Source: Topomyia yanbarensis
Taxonomy: Eukaryota > Arthropoda > Insecta > Diptera > Culicidae
Direction of reading: 5' to 3'
DNA: 64,000 nt
Assembly: GCF_030247195.1 (NCBI RefSeq)
Contig: NC_080671.1
Location: forward strand, 31,799,543-31,863,542
A model generated the notes under the pieces. The model was given only the letters and a program-made list of their open reading frames with translations. It was not told the origin of the DNA and ran no database searches. Below, piece after piece: positions 21,822-32,749 of this stretch. Both the position numbers and the translations under genes were made by a program. How positions within the stretch are numbered: the stretch's first letter is position 1; each line of letters starts with the position of its first letter.

Positions 21822-23688
21822 CCCCTAGGCTGATTGAATTGACGGTATTGTAAGCATCTTCAAGCAATATTTCATGTATCAGTTAAAATAAACACTAGCA
21901 CTGAGTTTTTTCAATACTTTAAACTAGTTTATTCGTAAATCTCCATTTCATATGTCAACTAGAAAAATAGCCATTCATATTCTATTGACCATAATTGTAG
22001 CTTTTCATATTGACAGAAATTTGCTTTAGAATGTTGGTTACAATACGACTCGATAGTGGGCCAGCGAGGAAAACGGGAGGGCTTAATGGGGATTTTTTTA
22101 ATTTTAATTTTTCCTACTCTCACCTATCCAAACCAAAGCTCAACCATTAGTTAGTGTTTCTACTCTATATATAAGATGTTCAGAATATCAATGTTCTTTT
22201 TTCATGTACTGTATGATTTTGCCATTCTCACCATTTATTTCTATTATTTTTTGCCTTTCTGCGCATGATTGTCACTACCTTCTGTCTTCCTCTAATATAC
22301 TGAATATGCTGTAGTATACAAGTGCAAATCGGTTTTAACTTTCACTCAATGAATTTGTGTTGTTTCTTTTTTGGTTTTTTTCGAAGACATTCAGAAGTAC
22401 ACGGGAATATACAAACGGTCATATGCTTATAGACGCGCGTTAGTACAAAGATCTCGTACAATGACATGCAAACGCTCGAGCCTTCATGGTAATAAAAATT
22501 CGGTTGGAAACGCGATCTTTTACGCATCCCTACGCTCGCGAACTGCAAACCCGAGAAGTTATAAACATAGCACACGTGATATATAAACGCCCACGCGATC
22601 GAACACATTAACATAGAAATGCTCGTATCCTTCGCGATACTACAAATCTAATCACGCATGCGATCAAATAAATCTTGCATACATAGAAACGTCTCGGTGA
22701 TCCTGTCGATTTGTTAACACTAAAGAATTTATAAACACCGTGATGATAATATCAACGCCCGTTCCCACGTGTGCATTAATCGGTTACGCCCAGACTTTTG
22801 GTTCTAGTTGCCTGAGTCCAAGCCTACAATCTTGGTCTCAAAAACAAATCATATACACTAGAAGTCTCAGGGCGCCAAGGTTGGATACTTTAGTGGTAAG
22901 AGGGAACTCGCTCGCCCCGTTAATATACAAATGTGCGATTGTACAGCCCTGGTCACAAACTCGGTCATGCAATTACAATCATCCACGCCCAACGGCGCCC
23001 GCGATCTGGCAAATATGAAAACGTCCCACTGATCAAGTGAATGTTTGAACACCTACGACTTAGAAACACGCGTTCCCACGCGACCATGCATGACATGATG
23101 ACGTCCGGAAGCCTTCGTCGTAGCATACAAATTTTCTTTCAATTCCAGCATGTGAGCCGTACACTCAAAATTAAACATCAGACTCGCGGTCCGCGCGAAT
23201 ACTCATGAATCCTCGCGATCATGCAACCACGTGAATACAATTGAATTTATACACGCGAAGTTACCTACTCGCTGACATACGCGATCGAATACGTTAATAT
23301 ACAAACGGTCGAACCCTTCGCGATGATACATAAGGACGAATATACAGTCGTGATCATCCACGCACAACTACACCCAAGATTTCGCAAATACGAAAACACC
23401 CCGATGGTTTAGTGAACGCTAGAGCACTTATAATCTGATCAACGCGTTCTCAAGCTCGCAACAAATAAACGCTATTTTCCACACGATCGCGAAATTTCTA
23501 CACCCGCACCTCTGAACCGTACTCTCAACATTTATCAAAACCGAAATCACGTCCTGCTACAGTTGGATTTTGCTGTGTTTTATTGGGTGACATTTCCCAT
23601 CTCGTCTGCAATTGTAGTGAATGATTCTAACAGGGAGCCCTTTTGAGAGCCAAGCTCTAAAGCTCCAGTAGATCAACACTCAAAAAAA
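21822..23688 (+). mobile_element. Second copy of the poly(A) tandem-repeat element
   Basis: The start (CCCTAGGCTGATTGAATTG with GACGGTATTGTAAGCATC) matches the 5' end of the element at 13,341. The phrase ACAATACGACTCGATAGTGG at about 22,041 and the CGCGA-rich repeats (22,400-23,500) follow. It ends with the conserved 3' stem-loop block and a short A run at 23,682-23,688. No clean target duplication was found, and it is followed by T-rich DNA and then a third copy. It has diverged a lot from copy one. Confidence 0.75.
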
Positions 23689-24449
23689 AGTTTGAATTTT
23701 TGTATTCTTTTAATATTTTATTTTTCATTTATGGCAATTTCCGATGTTTTCCGTTTCGTAATCTTTTTTTTTTATTTTGGAATTCTTCACTTTTGGTTTC
23801 TCTTTTACATTTTATACACTTTTGATTATTTTTATTTCATCCATTATATCTAGTTTTTCAGCTCTATGTTTTGCGTATATTTTCATTTATTTTATGTTTA
23901 GGGGAGCGTCTGGTGTAAAGTGCTCAAACCGAAAATTATTTTGTTTTACGATTTTGAAGGCAAAGCAACAATGGATCTTTTCGGTACTATTAAGTTCTAT
24001 TTATACATTCATCGTGTACGAAAAAATAATCACGTAGAGCAACACAAACGATCGTTCCAAGAGTAGACGTCCAACCGTTTACATGTCGAGGAGCGCCGCG
24101 GTGAACACGATAACTCTTGATTCATGAAATTCAATAAGATGTGTAAATCTTAGACTTGTAGTTACTTGATGAACCAAAAAAAAAATTAGACAAAAGCTCG
24201 AGTTTCCGAAAATTCCTTCAATAAACAACGTTTGCTGCATTTAGACGAGTTAAAGTAGTTTGATTGCATGTTACATGTGTTTTTCCACTCTACTTCATTA
24301 GTCGGTTTCTTTTGTACTTCTATAAGTTTGCTTGTCCATTACTCATGTATACTAAAATATTAATCGGTCAATTTATACACTTCTAATCAATCTCTTTGCA
24401 TCTTTTTTCTCTATTCGGCATATTGTGATTCCTTTTATTACTATATCTT
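23689..24449. other. T-rich spacer between element copies
   Basis: Strongly T-rich on the plus strand up to about 23,900, then AT-rich. The hydrophobic open frame at 23,777-24,037 is explained by T-richness (Phe and Ile codons) and is not a credible gene. Confidence 0.6.
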
Positions 24450-26063
24450 TATACTATACTCTATCTATATAAACGTACAAACGCTTGTGACCTTCGCGAT
24501 TACACAAATGCGACCATTCAATTGCAATCATCTACACATCCTTACGCCCGCGATTTCGCCAACATTAAAACACCCCGGTAGTTATGTAAACATCGTAGCA
24601 CCAATAAACTTACAAACGCGGTCTCAAGCATTAACCCACCACTCGCGCGATAATGAAACGGTCACATCCAGAAGTCTATCCTCGGTCCTAGCAGCCTAGA
24701 CTCATGCCTTCTGTTGTAGCAATAAAAAAATACGCTCATATTCACTAGACTACCCGTTCCATGGCGGCATGACCGAGAACCCTAGTGATATGGAGAAACT
24801 GACTCTTCTACCATATGTACTATTAACTAAAAAATAATCATCAGATTCACGGTCCATGCGCGATCACTCATGAATATATGCCACATGATTATAAAATCGA
24901 AATAATACACGTGACAAACACGTTAACATACAAATGCTTGAGCCCTTCGCGACCACCCAGGGCACCTATACACGCGATCTCGTAAACATGATAACATCAC
25001 GGTGATAAGGTGAATGTCTCAGCTCTTAAAAATTTTCAAACGCGGTCTCAAGCGTGAGCCTAAAAACACTCGCGCTCGCACGATCATGAATCGGGTATTT
25101 CCGGAAATTTCTATCCTTGGTATCAGCAGACCTTCAATTGGACCAATTCAAAAAAGGAAGCTCTCGTATCCACTGAACAACACGTTCCATGGCGACATGA
25201 CCGGGAACTCTAGTGATATGGTGTACCCTGTTAGAGTGTGAATTGTATACCAAAAACTAAATATCAGACTGGCGGTCCGCGCGACCATCCAAGAACGCAC
25301 GCGAATATATGAATGGCCACAAGATTACAAAATCGAGTTTTGTACACCCGAAGTCAGATGCACGCGAGTACGCGCGACAAACCCCAATACATACGAACGC
25401 TTAAGCCCTTCACGATCAACAACGCACACCTACTCCCGCGATCGTACAAACTTTATAACACCCCTGTAACAAGGTGAACGTTCCAACACCTACGAAGTTT
25501 CAAACGCAGGCCCAAACGCGAACCTACAAAGGTCCGTGTTCGCGCGATCATGAATCGGTCAGGTCCGGAAATCATTTCCTAGCAACATAGATCCATACAC
25601 TTTTCATGGCGACGTGTCCGGAAACTAGTGATATGGAAGATCTCCCTTTCTTCTTGCATCTGAGTCGTACATACAAAAATTAAGCATTAGATTCACGGTC
25701 CGCGCGCGATCATCCAAGAACACAAGCGAATTGCGAAAGTCACACGGTTATAAAATAGAATTTATACACGCGAAGTTACGCACACGTTAGCACACGTGAC
25801 ATACAAACGCACAGGCGACCGAACACGTTAACGTACAAATGCTCGAGCTCTTCGCGATGATACCCACGATCGCGATGTCTTTAAGCCCGCACATATCTCA
25901 ACCGTACAACGAATATCACATTCAGAATCACCGCTACAATTTGCCTTAAGCAGTGTTTTATTGGGCCTGTCTCTTCTGCAAATTGTAGTATGTGTTTCTG
26001 ATGGGGAGCCCTTCCGAGAACCTAGCTCTACAGCTCCAGAAGGACTCACTCTCGAAAAAAAAA
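24450..26063 (+). mobile_element. Third copy of the poly(A) tandem-repeat element, 5' part unclear
   Basis: Repeat units of about 418-428 bp are marked by GGCGGCATGACCGAGAAC, GGCGACATGACCGGGAAC and GGCGACGTGTCCGGAAAC at about 24,763, 25,191 and 25,609. The 3' block with stem-loop follows (25,900-26,054), ending CTCTCGAAAAAAAAA. The 5' head seen in the other copies is not recognisable. Either it is truncated near 24,450, or copies two and three form one head-to-tail array across 21,822-26,063. Confidence 0.7.
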
Positions 26064-26690
26064 TTGAATCCATATTTTTCTTGTTTTAAACTGATTGATT
26101 TCTATGGTTACTTATTATTTCCGTTTCTATTTTATTTTCATTCTTTACATTTTCACATTTTTCGATCTTTCTATTCTTTACCCCCTTTTTTCGTTCTTTT
26201 CCATTCTGTCCATTTAGTTCCATTTTTTACTTTTATGACTAATACCATATTTTACCTTTTTTGTGTTTCTTTTATATTCATTTTTGGATCAATTTTTTTT
26301 CATGGGAAATAATTGTTTGACATTTTGCTATTTTTTTTAAATCGCCGCAATATTTTTCTATTTTCTGAATTTTTGTATTTTTTTTTTGGTTCCATTTTAC
26401 ATGTTTGAGTCTTTTTTCTCGTTCTATTTGTTCGGTTTAATATTTTTTGCATGTTTTCAATTTTTTATTTTTCCATATTCTTAATTGTGCGCTTTTTCAG
26501 ATTCCTTACTTATTTGACTATTTACATATATTGTCCTTAGTATTCCCATTTTGTCCAATATACTTTTCATTCTCTTTCTATTAAAATTTGTTCCTTTTTA
26601 TTATTTACAATTTGAATATTTTATAGTATTTTCTTTAATGCGTTTTTTCTTTATTTGTTTCTAGAAATAGCAATTATTATTATAAATGTA
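26064..26690. repeat. T-rich low-complexity tract
   Basis: About 600 bases dominated by T with C and A interruptions on the plus strand. It follows the third element copy as the similar tract at 23,689 follows the second. The Phe-rich open frame at 25,992-26,312 is a product of composition. Confidence 0.8.
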
Positions 26691-27190
26691 AATACCGATT
26701 TTGTTTTTACAGGCGAAATAAAACACAGCGTAAAGTTCTACACAAACCAATAGAAAAGGCAATTTTTACATGGGACTTCCGTCTTGTAAGACATGTTCAC
26801 ATTGTTCAAAAACTAATTTTAATGCGAATCAACATAAAGCCTAAAAATATACGTGCCACAGCTTTTGTCAAAGTCAGACGTGTGTAAGAGGTGGTAGGTG
26901 CACCGCCCAGTTTTTTCGTTATCTGCTGTGGGCTATTATACCCTAATCACATATTTATCGAGATTCGTTTTATCGCACTTTTTTGGAAATTGTTATAGAA
27001 AATAATAAACCCGAAGAGAGGGAAGTTATTTTCCAAAATAAGTTTAATTCAAATTCTTCCGAGGATGGTTTTGTTATCCTAATAAGAACCGTTTGCTGTG
27101 GTGATTTTTACAACTCGTTTCAGTAACAGTGCGGCTTCTTAACACATCTCGAGGCGGAGGCAATTTTGAGAGCTCTTTTCGTTAGCTACT
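26691..27190. other. No supported gene
   Basis: AT-rich sequence before a hAT insertion. Nothing recognised. Confidence 0.4.
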
Positions 27191-27198
27191 GCTAGCGG

Positions 27199-27617
27199 CA
27201 GTCTTCCCAAATGAACATCGAACACCATGTTCGCTCTAGTTCTGTGCTCATCCTACACCATCATTTCGTGTGCAAACTCGAACGCGCTAATGCGTACCAA
27301 AACACGAGCACATGTTCGTCTGCACAACCGAACCTCGTGTACGTACGCGGTGTTCGCACACACAGGTTCTTGATACTAGTTTTCTCTTTCCCTCATCCAT
27401 CATCACTAGCATTGACTCATTCTGCTTTGTGTATGCCTTTCTTATGTACGCACACGGTGTACGTACACGGTGTTTAAACCTAAGTTTGCACATCGTTCGC
27501 TTGGGTTCGCGGTGTTCGATGCGAACCTGTACACAAAGGCAAAGCATGTTTGAGGTTAAAGGCGTGCACGAAATTTTGTACACGGGTGCAAACTTTTCGA
27601 TGTTCATGGGAAGACTG
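27199..27617. mobile_element. hAT-type element, 419 bp, perfect 8-bp TSD
   Basis: The left end is CAGTCTTCCCAAATGAACAT and the right end is its near reverse complement (ATGTTCATGGGAAGACTG). GCTAGCGG lies directly outside both ends (27,191-27,198 and 27,618-27,625). Inside, GTACGTACGCGGTGT-like phrases recur in several places. The open frames on both strands have no transposase motif, so it is non-autonomous. Confidence 0.88.
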
Positions 27618-27625
27618 GCTAGCGG

Positions 27626-27840
27626 GAAGCGTTCCTGCTAGGAACTAACAAAGCTGGTCATTGGCGGCAAAATCCTTGTGGCTTCTACGATGTTCAAACG
27701 CACACTGATGACTTTGCTATAAACTGCAACAGTCTCGTGGCGTTCTTTCTAGAAACTAACGAGGGGATCACCGGCTGCAAAATACTTGTTGCTTCTACGA
27801 CGTTCAAACATAAACTGGAGATTTTTTTTTGCTATTTGAT
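27626..27840. repeat. Two tandem diverged copies of a unit of about 118 bp
   Basis: CGGCAAAATCCTTGTGGCTT with CTACGATGTTCAAAC (about 27,664) is repeated as CTGCAAAATACTTGTTGCTT with CTACGACGTTCAAAC (about 27,774). The preceding CTAGGAACTAAC and CTAGAAACTAAC phrases also correspond. The hAT insertion at 27,199 lies just upstream, in sequence (GTTAGCTACTGCTAGCGG) that may belong to the same repeat. Confidence 0.65.
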
Positions 27841-27892
27841 TTTACCTGTCTCAAAGATGGTTCATGGTCAAATGAGAGGCGCAAACTAGGGA

Positions 27893-28249
27893 AGGTAGTG
27901 TCCGGGACATAAACCCGGTGTTGACGTAGGACTATTCGTGGCGTATCAGTGAAAATTTTCTGGGGATTTGAATAGTATCCCGTTCGGTTATCAATTCAAA
28001 AAAATAAATTTATTACCGAGTTCTCCGCATAAAACATATACAAACAACTGTCAGTAAGAGTTGATAGTTTTCGGTAAATTTCTGTCGATACAGGTTAATG
28101 AATACTGACTAGTTCAATTATTAGAAAATTAAATTTGTCGAGTTACCAGTAAAAATCGAATGTTTTAGTCAGGATTGTTTAAGGTTTACTGTCACACAAA
28201 ATAATTGCCCTACGTCAACACCCCGGTTACGTTCCGGACATTACCTACC
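27893..28249. mobile_element. Long-TIR non-coding element, about 357 bp
   Basis: The arms are about 42 bp: GTAGTGTCCGGGACATAAAC at the left against the reverse complement of the right end (GTAACGTTCC-type with TGTCCGGAAC). They continue inward through GGTGTTGACGTAGG. The inner phrase TTGACGTAGGACTA is also found near 9,608 and, as reverse complement, near 11,585, so the family is dispersed. The target duplication is not clear. Confidence 0.6.
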
Positions 28250-28259
28250 CCATATTTTC

Positions 28260-30920
28260 ATTGCCATCTAAAATTTCAATGAATTTAAAGTTCTAAATGC
28301 ATTTTATGCCAATTATGCTGACATTACCAACCCATCTTTGCATTCTGAAAAAAAAATTGTTTTCTGTTTTAGTTGCATTCACTTGTTATTAACAGCTTTG
28401 ACGATCGATGCGCGATTATTCGTCGGTTTGCAACAAGTGAGAAATATGAACGCATTTTTTTTACCGGTTTCGCATTAAATTTAAACTTGATCAAATGTTT
28501 AATGTCGGTTTTGGTAAATATTGCGCATTCTATTATTTTCATGTAAGATACAACTAGCAAGGGTCTTTGGTGGGTTCCTTGTGCTAGCCTTGAGTAATCG
28601 AGAATTTTCGATAGCCACTAATGCAATCCAACGACATATATTTAGAACTAAAAACTGTCGGAATCCATTCATTTCTATTTCACTACGTCGTATTTATTAC
28701 CAAATTGTTGGGTGTTTTCGAATATTGCATATTTTCCCTAACAATATCCACTGATGGCATCACTGCTCCCACTAGCTCCATCTACCGCACCATTAACATC
28801 TTACCCTTAGATGTATAGAAAGAAACAAAAATCGAAATAATCGAGCGTGGAAATTCCACAGACGCTTTCCTCCCGTTTTTCCGCTATCACCCAGTTGCTC
28901 CACTACCTCCGCCTTTTGGCGTGGGGCGCACTGTGACTGTAGACTGATCGATTCGTCACGGTGCGTATACTTACCAAGGTACGGTACCCCCCGCCTATAA
29001 GTAGTAGCTCTAAGTACCGAGTAGTACCGGTATATCGTGGGTGAAACGAAACGAAAGGAAAAGTTTTATGGGTTGTCTTTCGACAGCACATCTTCGCACC
29101 GCAGCCGCCGGTAGTACGGGGTGTAAAATGTTTTTAATCGTTTCGCCACAAGACATAAAGTACCTGTGCCGCGCCGTGACAACAAATGACCGTCCGGGGC
29201 TAGTGCGCTGCTGAATGACGGCCAGCTTGGCCGAACTCCCCCGATTCGGATCCTCGAATAGCCGTAACAAATGATTTTCTAGTTGATTTACGTTGGAATA
29301 ATCTTTTTCTGAAAACGAGCTAAGTATAGCTACGACGAAATGCGTTTGCACTCTCTTGAGGAGAATGATCGCTATGTTGTTGCATAGCAGCAGCAGCAGC
29401 AGCTGGATAGAGTGGTGCATTTCCAGCGGATGATTAAAATGTATTTTGCACATCATCGTCATGGTTTTGCAGCTGCCCGCCGTGTCTCATCTCTGCGCTG
29501 TTGTTGTTTGGACTGTACGACTGACGCAGACGAGTTATAACCATCAACCCCCAGCAGCAGCAGCTGCTGTGATCGGTGTAAAACCGAAGATATATGGACA
29601 CTACTTGCAGAGCTGGTAGCGGACCTAAAAGTGAACGGTGCGTCCAATCTCGAATCCAGTGCACATAGTTTCTCGTACGGATCGAATTAAGATTCGAAAT
29701 AGTTTAGATTTTTTTTCCAAGTCTAGTGAAAGAGAGGTCTCCATAAACGCTGGGTGTTTGCATACCAATCCGCCGATGAAGAGGAATGTAATGTGTCGAG
29801 ACTTGCGAGGCATACAAGATAAGATAAACATGGGTGACACGGGTTGGAGTGGATCAAGCTTGCTCATGACTCGTTCTTGGAAAGGGTGGCGAAATCGATT
29901 TTTTTTTCTGTCACGTCGCAAGTAAGGAATGTGCTGCAATCACACCAGACACTTTACTAACTTCCAGAAATAGATTCTCGTCATATTTCCAAGTCATCCA
30001 CACGCGTGTTTGTCTCTCCGAGTACCTCCCATTCAGCCTCCCCAGTTGCATCGAGCATCACTTGCGTGTGTTTTTCCAGCCAGGCCGTAAGTCAGTCAGA
30101 GTGCTCGATAATTTATTTGCATTTCCTCTATTTCACTCTTCACGTCGTTAAGAGGTCATTTATTTTGCTTTTCCGTCCGGTTCATGCCTGCTGCATGATG
30201 TGGCATAGGTCCTACTATACGTACGTGTGTTGTTACCACAGCGCGTTCGTTCGTTCTGATCTCGTGCCAACCAGCCAGGCAGATAGCAACAGCGGTTAGA
30301 CGCCAGCGACTAAAACAAACCGATCCTCCGTGCAGTTATTTTTGTTTACGCTCTCCCTTTCTATTATTTGTTCCTGGCTGGCTGGCTGACTGCTGCGTCG
30401 GTTGGGGCCGATGGAACGGATGCAGTACTGTGCGATCTCATCTCGTGCGAAGATTGTCTCCAATTTTATAGAGCTGGGGTACCTTGTGGCTTGTTTTTCT
30501 TTCTTTTGATCTTCGGAAGAGGATGCCGAGAACTGATGCTTTCTGTGGTGTTCCAGGGTTGCCAATATTGTTAACAGTGGTAGTGAAATTAAAAGGTTTT
30601 GAAAATGCATTGTTGTGATTAAGTAGCTTCTCTTTATTTTTATTTTTGAATGACATGCTGGTAAATCAGACAGTGACTACGTCAATAAATATCAGGGTCG
30701 TACGATCTGGGACCTACAGGTGTGTCGTGAATGCTGGTTGGAAATTGAAATCTAATAGTGGTCCTTAAAGGATTACTTTATCAGACAAATGTGGTTCAAC
30801 CGAATCTGACACTCGTTTGATTTTGCTGTCGTTATTAAGAATGTAAATCGAATTCGAAAAAGCTACCCGTCATGTTGCAAAATAAGGTACTACTAAACCG
30901 AACCGATTTTCGATTGTCAA
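28260..30920. other. Repeat-poor stretch with promoter-like features, no proven exon
   Basis: The part from about 28,850 to 30,600 is less AT-rich, with CAG-type runs at about 29,388-29,404 and 29,552-29,570 and a consensus donor (GTAAGT) at 30,087. On the minus strand a 150-codon frame (29,010-29,462) has a Leu run made by the CAG repeat and no family motif. This could be a 5' exon and promoter of a plus-strand gene, possibly the one at 41,234, but it is only a possibility. Confidence 0.25.
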
Positions 30921-30924
30921 TTGT

Positions 30925-31010
30925 CAACCCTCATAGATGATTCAACAGTCACCATTCCACTCAGACAGAATCATGCGTATTTCCTACGCACATTAAATCC
31001 TCCACTGTAT
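30925..31010 (+). repeat. Dispersed repeat family A, copy 3, left half
   Basis: Runs from CAACCCTCATAGATGATTCA through CAGAATCATGCGTATTTCCT to TCCACTG. In other copies the next phrase is GGATTAGTTTCCTAG; here that part resumes only at about 31,655, after an insertion. Confidence 0.78.
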
Positions 31011-31654
31011 AACGCGAAAAAATAGGCATATTTTGGGATTTTTTGTAGACACAATAAAGATCTGAATCAAGATATTGGGAATATATAATACTACTTATGA
31101 AGCACAAAAAATATTTTTTCAAGTAATTTTGTCACAAGATGGCGGCCGTGTAGCCTTTTCCCACAGAGCCTATTGTTGGAAACGGTCCATAGAGAGAAAC
31201 CTATCTTCCCGTAATTTTTAGCCTGGAACTTAAAACTAAAGTTTTTTCGATATCACAACAGCAAGAGACGTACGTAGGATTTTTTCAATATCTTGTTTTT
31301 TCGCGTTTTCTCTTTTTAGTGAAAAAACTCTGAAAATGTCATAAAAATTGACACAAAATTACTGATTGAAAAAATTAACCAATAAAAATAATCCTACGCA
31401 CGTCGCTGGAGCAATCAATTTTGAATATACTCTATAAGCTTCAAAACGAACAAAAATCATTTGTTCGGGTTACGTTTCCGGCCAGCTCAAAAAATCTTGT
31501 TTCGAGAAAAACACGGTTAAAGTTTTCAATACGCTCGGGATATACATAGGCATTGCGGCAGAATTGAAAATTGGACATTTAGCGATTATTGTAGCCTGTG
31601 GTTTTTTGGTGCATAATTTATTTTTTTTTAAATTGTCCTGTGGTGTAACCTCTT
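31011..31654. mobile_element. Insertion of about 0.64 kb splitting a family A repeat
   Basis: The flanking halves of the repeat are collinear with the intact copies at 32,505 and 39,795, so this block came in later. It contains an inverted pair (GACGTACGTAGGATT at about 31,267 against AATCCTACGCACGTC at about 31,390). The borders and any target duplication could not be settled by eye, and no coding capacity is present. Confidence 0.55.
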
Positions 31655-31795
31655 AAGATTAATTCCTTAGTTGGTCAAATAAACATTGAATTGCCAATGA
31701 AATTATTTGGCTCAGTCAACTCGATTGGCGTCAACCAGCGGATAAGTGTCACCTTACAAATACCATCAAATGAACGAACATTAAAAATTACATGC
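31655..31795 (+). repeat. Dispersed repeat family A, copy 3, right half
   Basis: Continues the family order: TTAATTCCTTAGTTGGTCAA, TTATTTGGCTCAGTCAACTC, GATTGGCGTCAACCAGCGGA, then ACCATCAAATGAACGAACAT. The orientation matches the left half. Confidence 0.78.
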
Positions 31796-32290
31796 GAGCG
31801 TCACCCGTTTGGTTTTGTTGTCGTTATTAAGAATGCAAATCATCTTCATTCGAAAAATAAGATAGATTAACAAAAATAATATACGCAACAATGTATGGGT
31901 GGCGAAAATCCAGGATATGTTCTTTTTATCAGACCGCGCATCAACATACTTCATACTCGACTAGCGAACGATGAATTAAGCACAAAAATACATGTATGAT
32001 TTACATAATTTCCCAATAGTCGTTTAAGTCTCTTAAGTTCTTGATGACCCTGCTTCGGAAAGATTTTCTTAAAATTAGTTTTTACGTTGTTTATATAAAT
32101 CATAGATACTTCGAATTTGAATGCAAAATTAGTGATCATTTTTTACAACTGATTAGTCCAAATATGGTGAATTTCAGTTCAGTGCAATAAAAACTACTAA
32201 TGTTCAATTTTTTTCCTATTTTACCGATATTTGATATTTTATAAGTGTTGCCTCTATTTTGTTTTTGCCATATTCCATTCAGTTGTCAAA

Positions 32291-32464
32291 ATGACGTCAA
32301 AGCAACTGGAACAGCGTATCCAAATTTTGTACGGGCGTAAGAAAAATCCGAATTTCGTAAAATCGCTGAAAGTTGCTAAATCGACTGCGAACATTTTTAA
32401 AGTGTTCGGGGAACATCTGGCGAGTGCTAAGACACCAGAATTTGGAGAAAACCGAACTGGTAAC
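32291..32464 (+). pseudogene. Tc1/mariner transposase N-terminal fragment
   Basis: From an ATG at 32,291, 58 codons encode a helix-turn-helix-like head (MTSKQLEQRIQILYG, then VKSLKVAKSTANIFKVFGEH) ending in a KTPEFGENR linker. This resembles the DNA-binding N-terminus of IS630-Tc1-mariner transposases, where a first helical domain precedes a Gly-rich linker. The frame runs on into a family A repeat at about 32,505 and no catalytic domain follows in frame. The DDE part is missing or scrambled, so it is non-functional. It is the only coding transposon remnant I found on the plus strand. Confidence 0.55.
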
Positions 32465-32504
32465 TGGTTTTCAATCATTTTCATTGGTTTTCATTTGGCA
32501 ATTA

Positions 32505-32745
32505 TCAACCATCATACATTATTCAATAGTCACTATTCCACTCAGACAAAATTATGCGTATTTCCTACGCATATTAAATTCCCTGTAGATTAGTGCCCTA
32601 GTTGTTCAAACAAACGCTCAACAAACACAGAAATTAGTTGGCTCAGTCTAAAGAAATGTCAGCTCGATTGGCGTCAATCGGCAGATAAGTTTCCTCTTAT
32701 AAATGCCATCAAATGAACGAACATTGAAAATTACATGCGACAAAA
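32505..32745 (+). repeat. Dispersed repeat family A, copy 4, most complete
   Basis: About 240 bp from AACCATCATACATTATTCAA through CTCAGACAAAATTATGCGTA, AGAAATTAGTTGGCTCAGTC and ATGTCAGCTCGATTGGCGTC to GAACGAACATTGAAAATTAC. It lies just downstream of the mariner N-terminal fragment, which it may have interrupted. I see no pol III boxes or inverted ends. Confidence 0.82.
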
Positions 32746-32749
32746 ATTA

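Noticed and set aside
23777..24037. Hydrophobic 86-codon frame
   Set aside because: Also in a T-rich tract; no support for a gene.
25992..26312. Phe-rich frame looking like a membrane protein
   Set aside because: Composition artefact of a T-rich tract.
27211..27641. Open frames on both strands of about 90-109 codons
   Set aside because: They lie inside a hAT-type MITE and lack transposase motifs.
29010..29462. 150-codon minus-strand frame with a hydrophobic N-terminus resembling a signal peptide
   Set aside because: The hydrophobic part is a Leu run from a CAG repeat; no family motif elsewhere.
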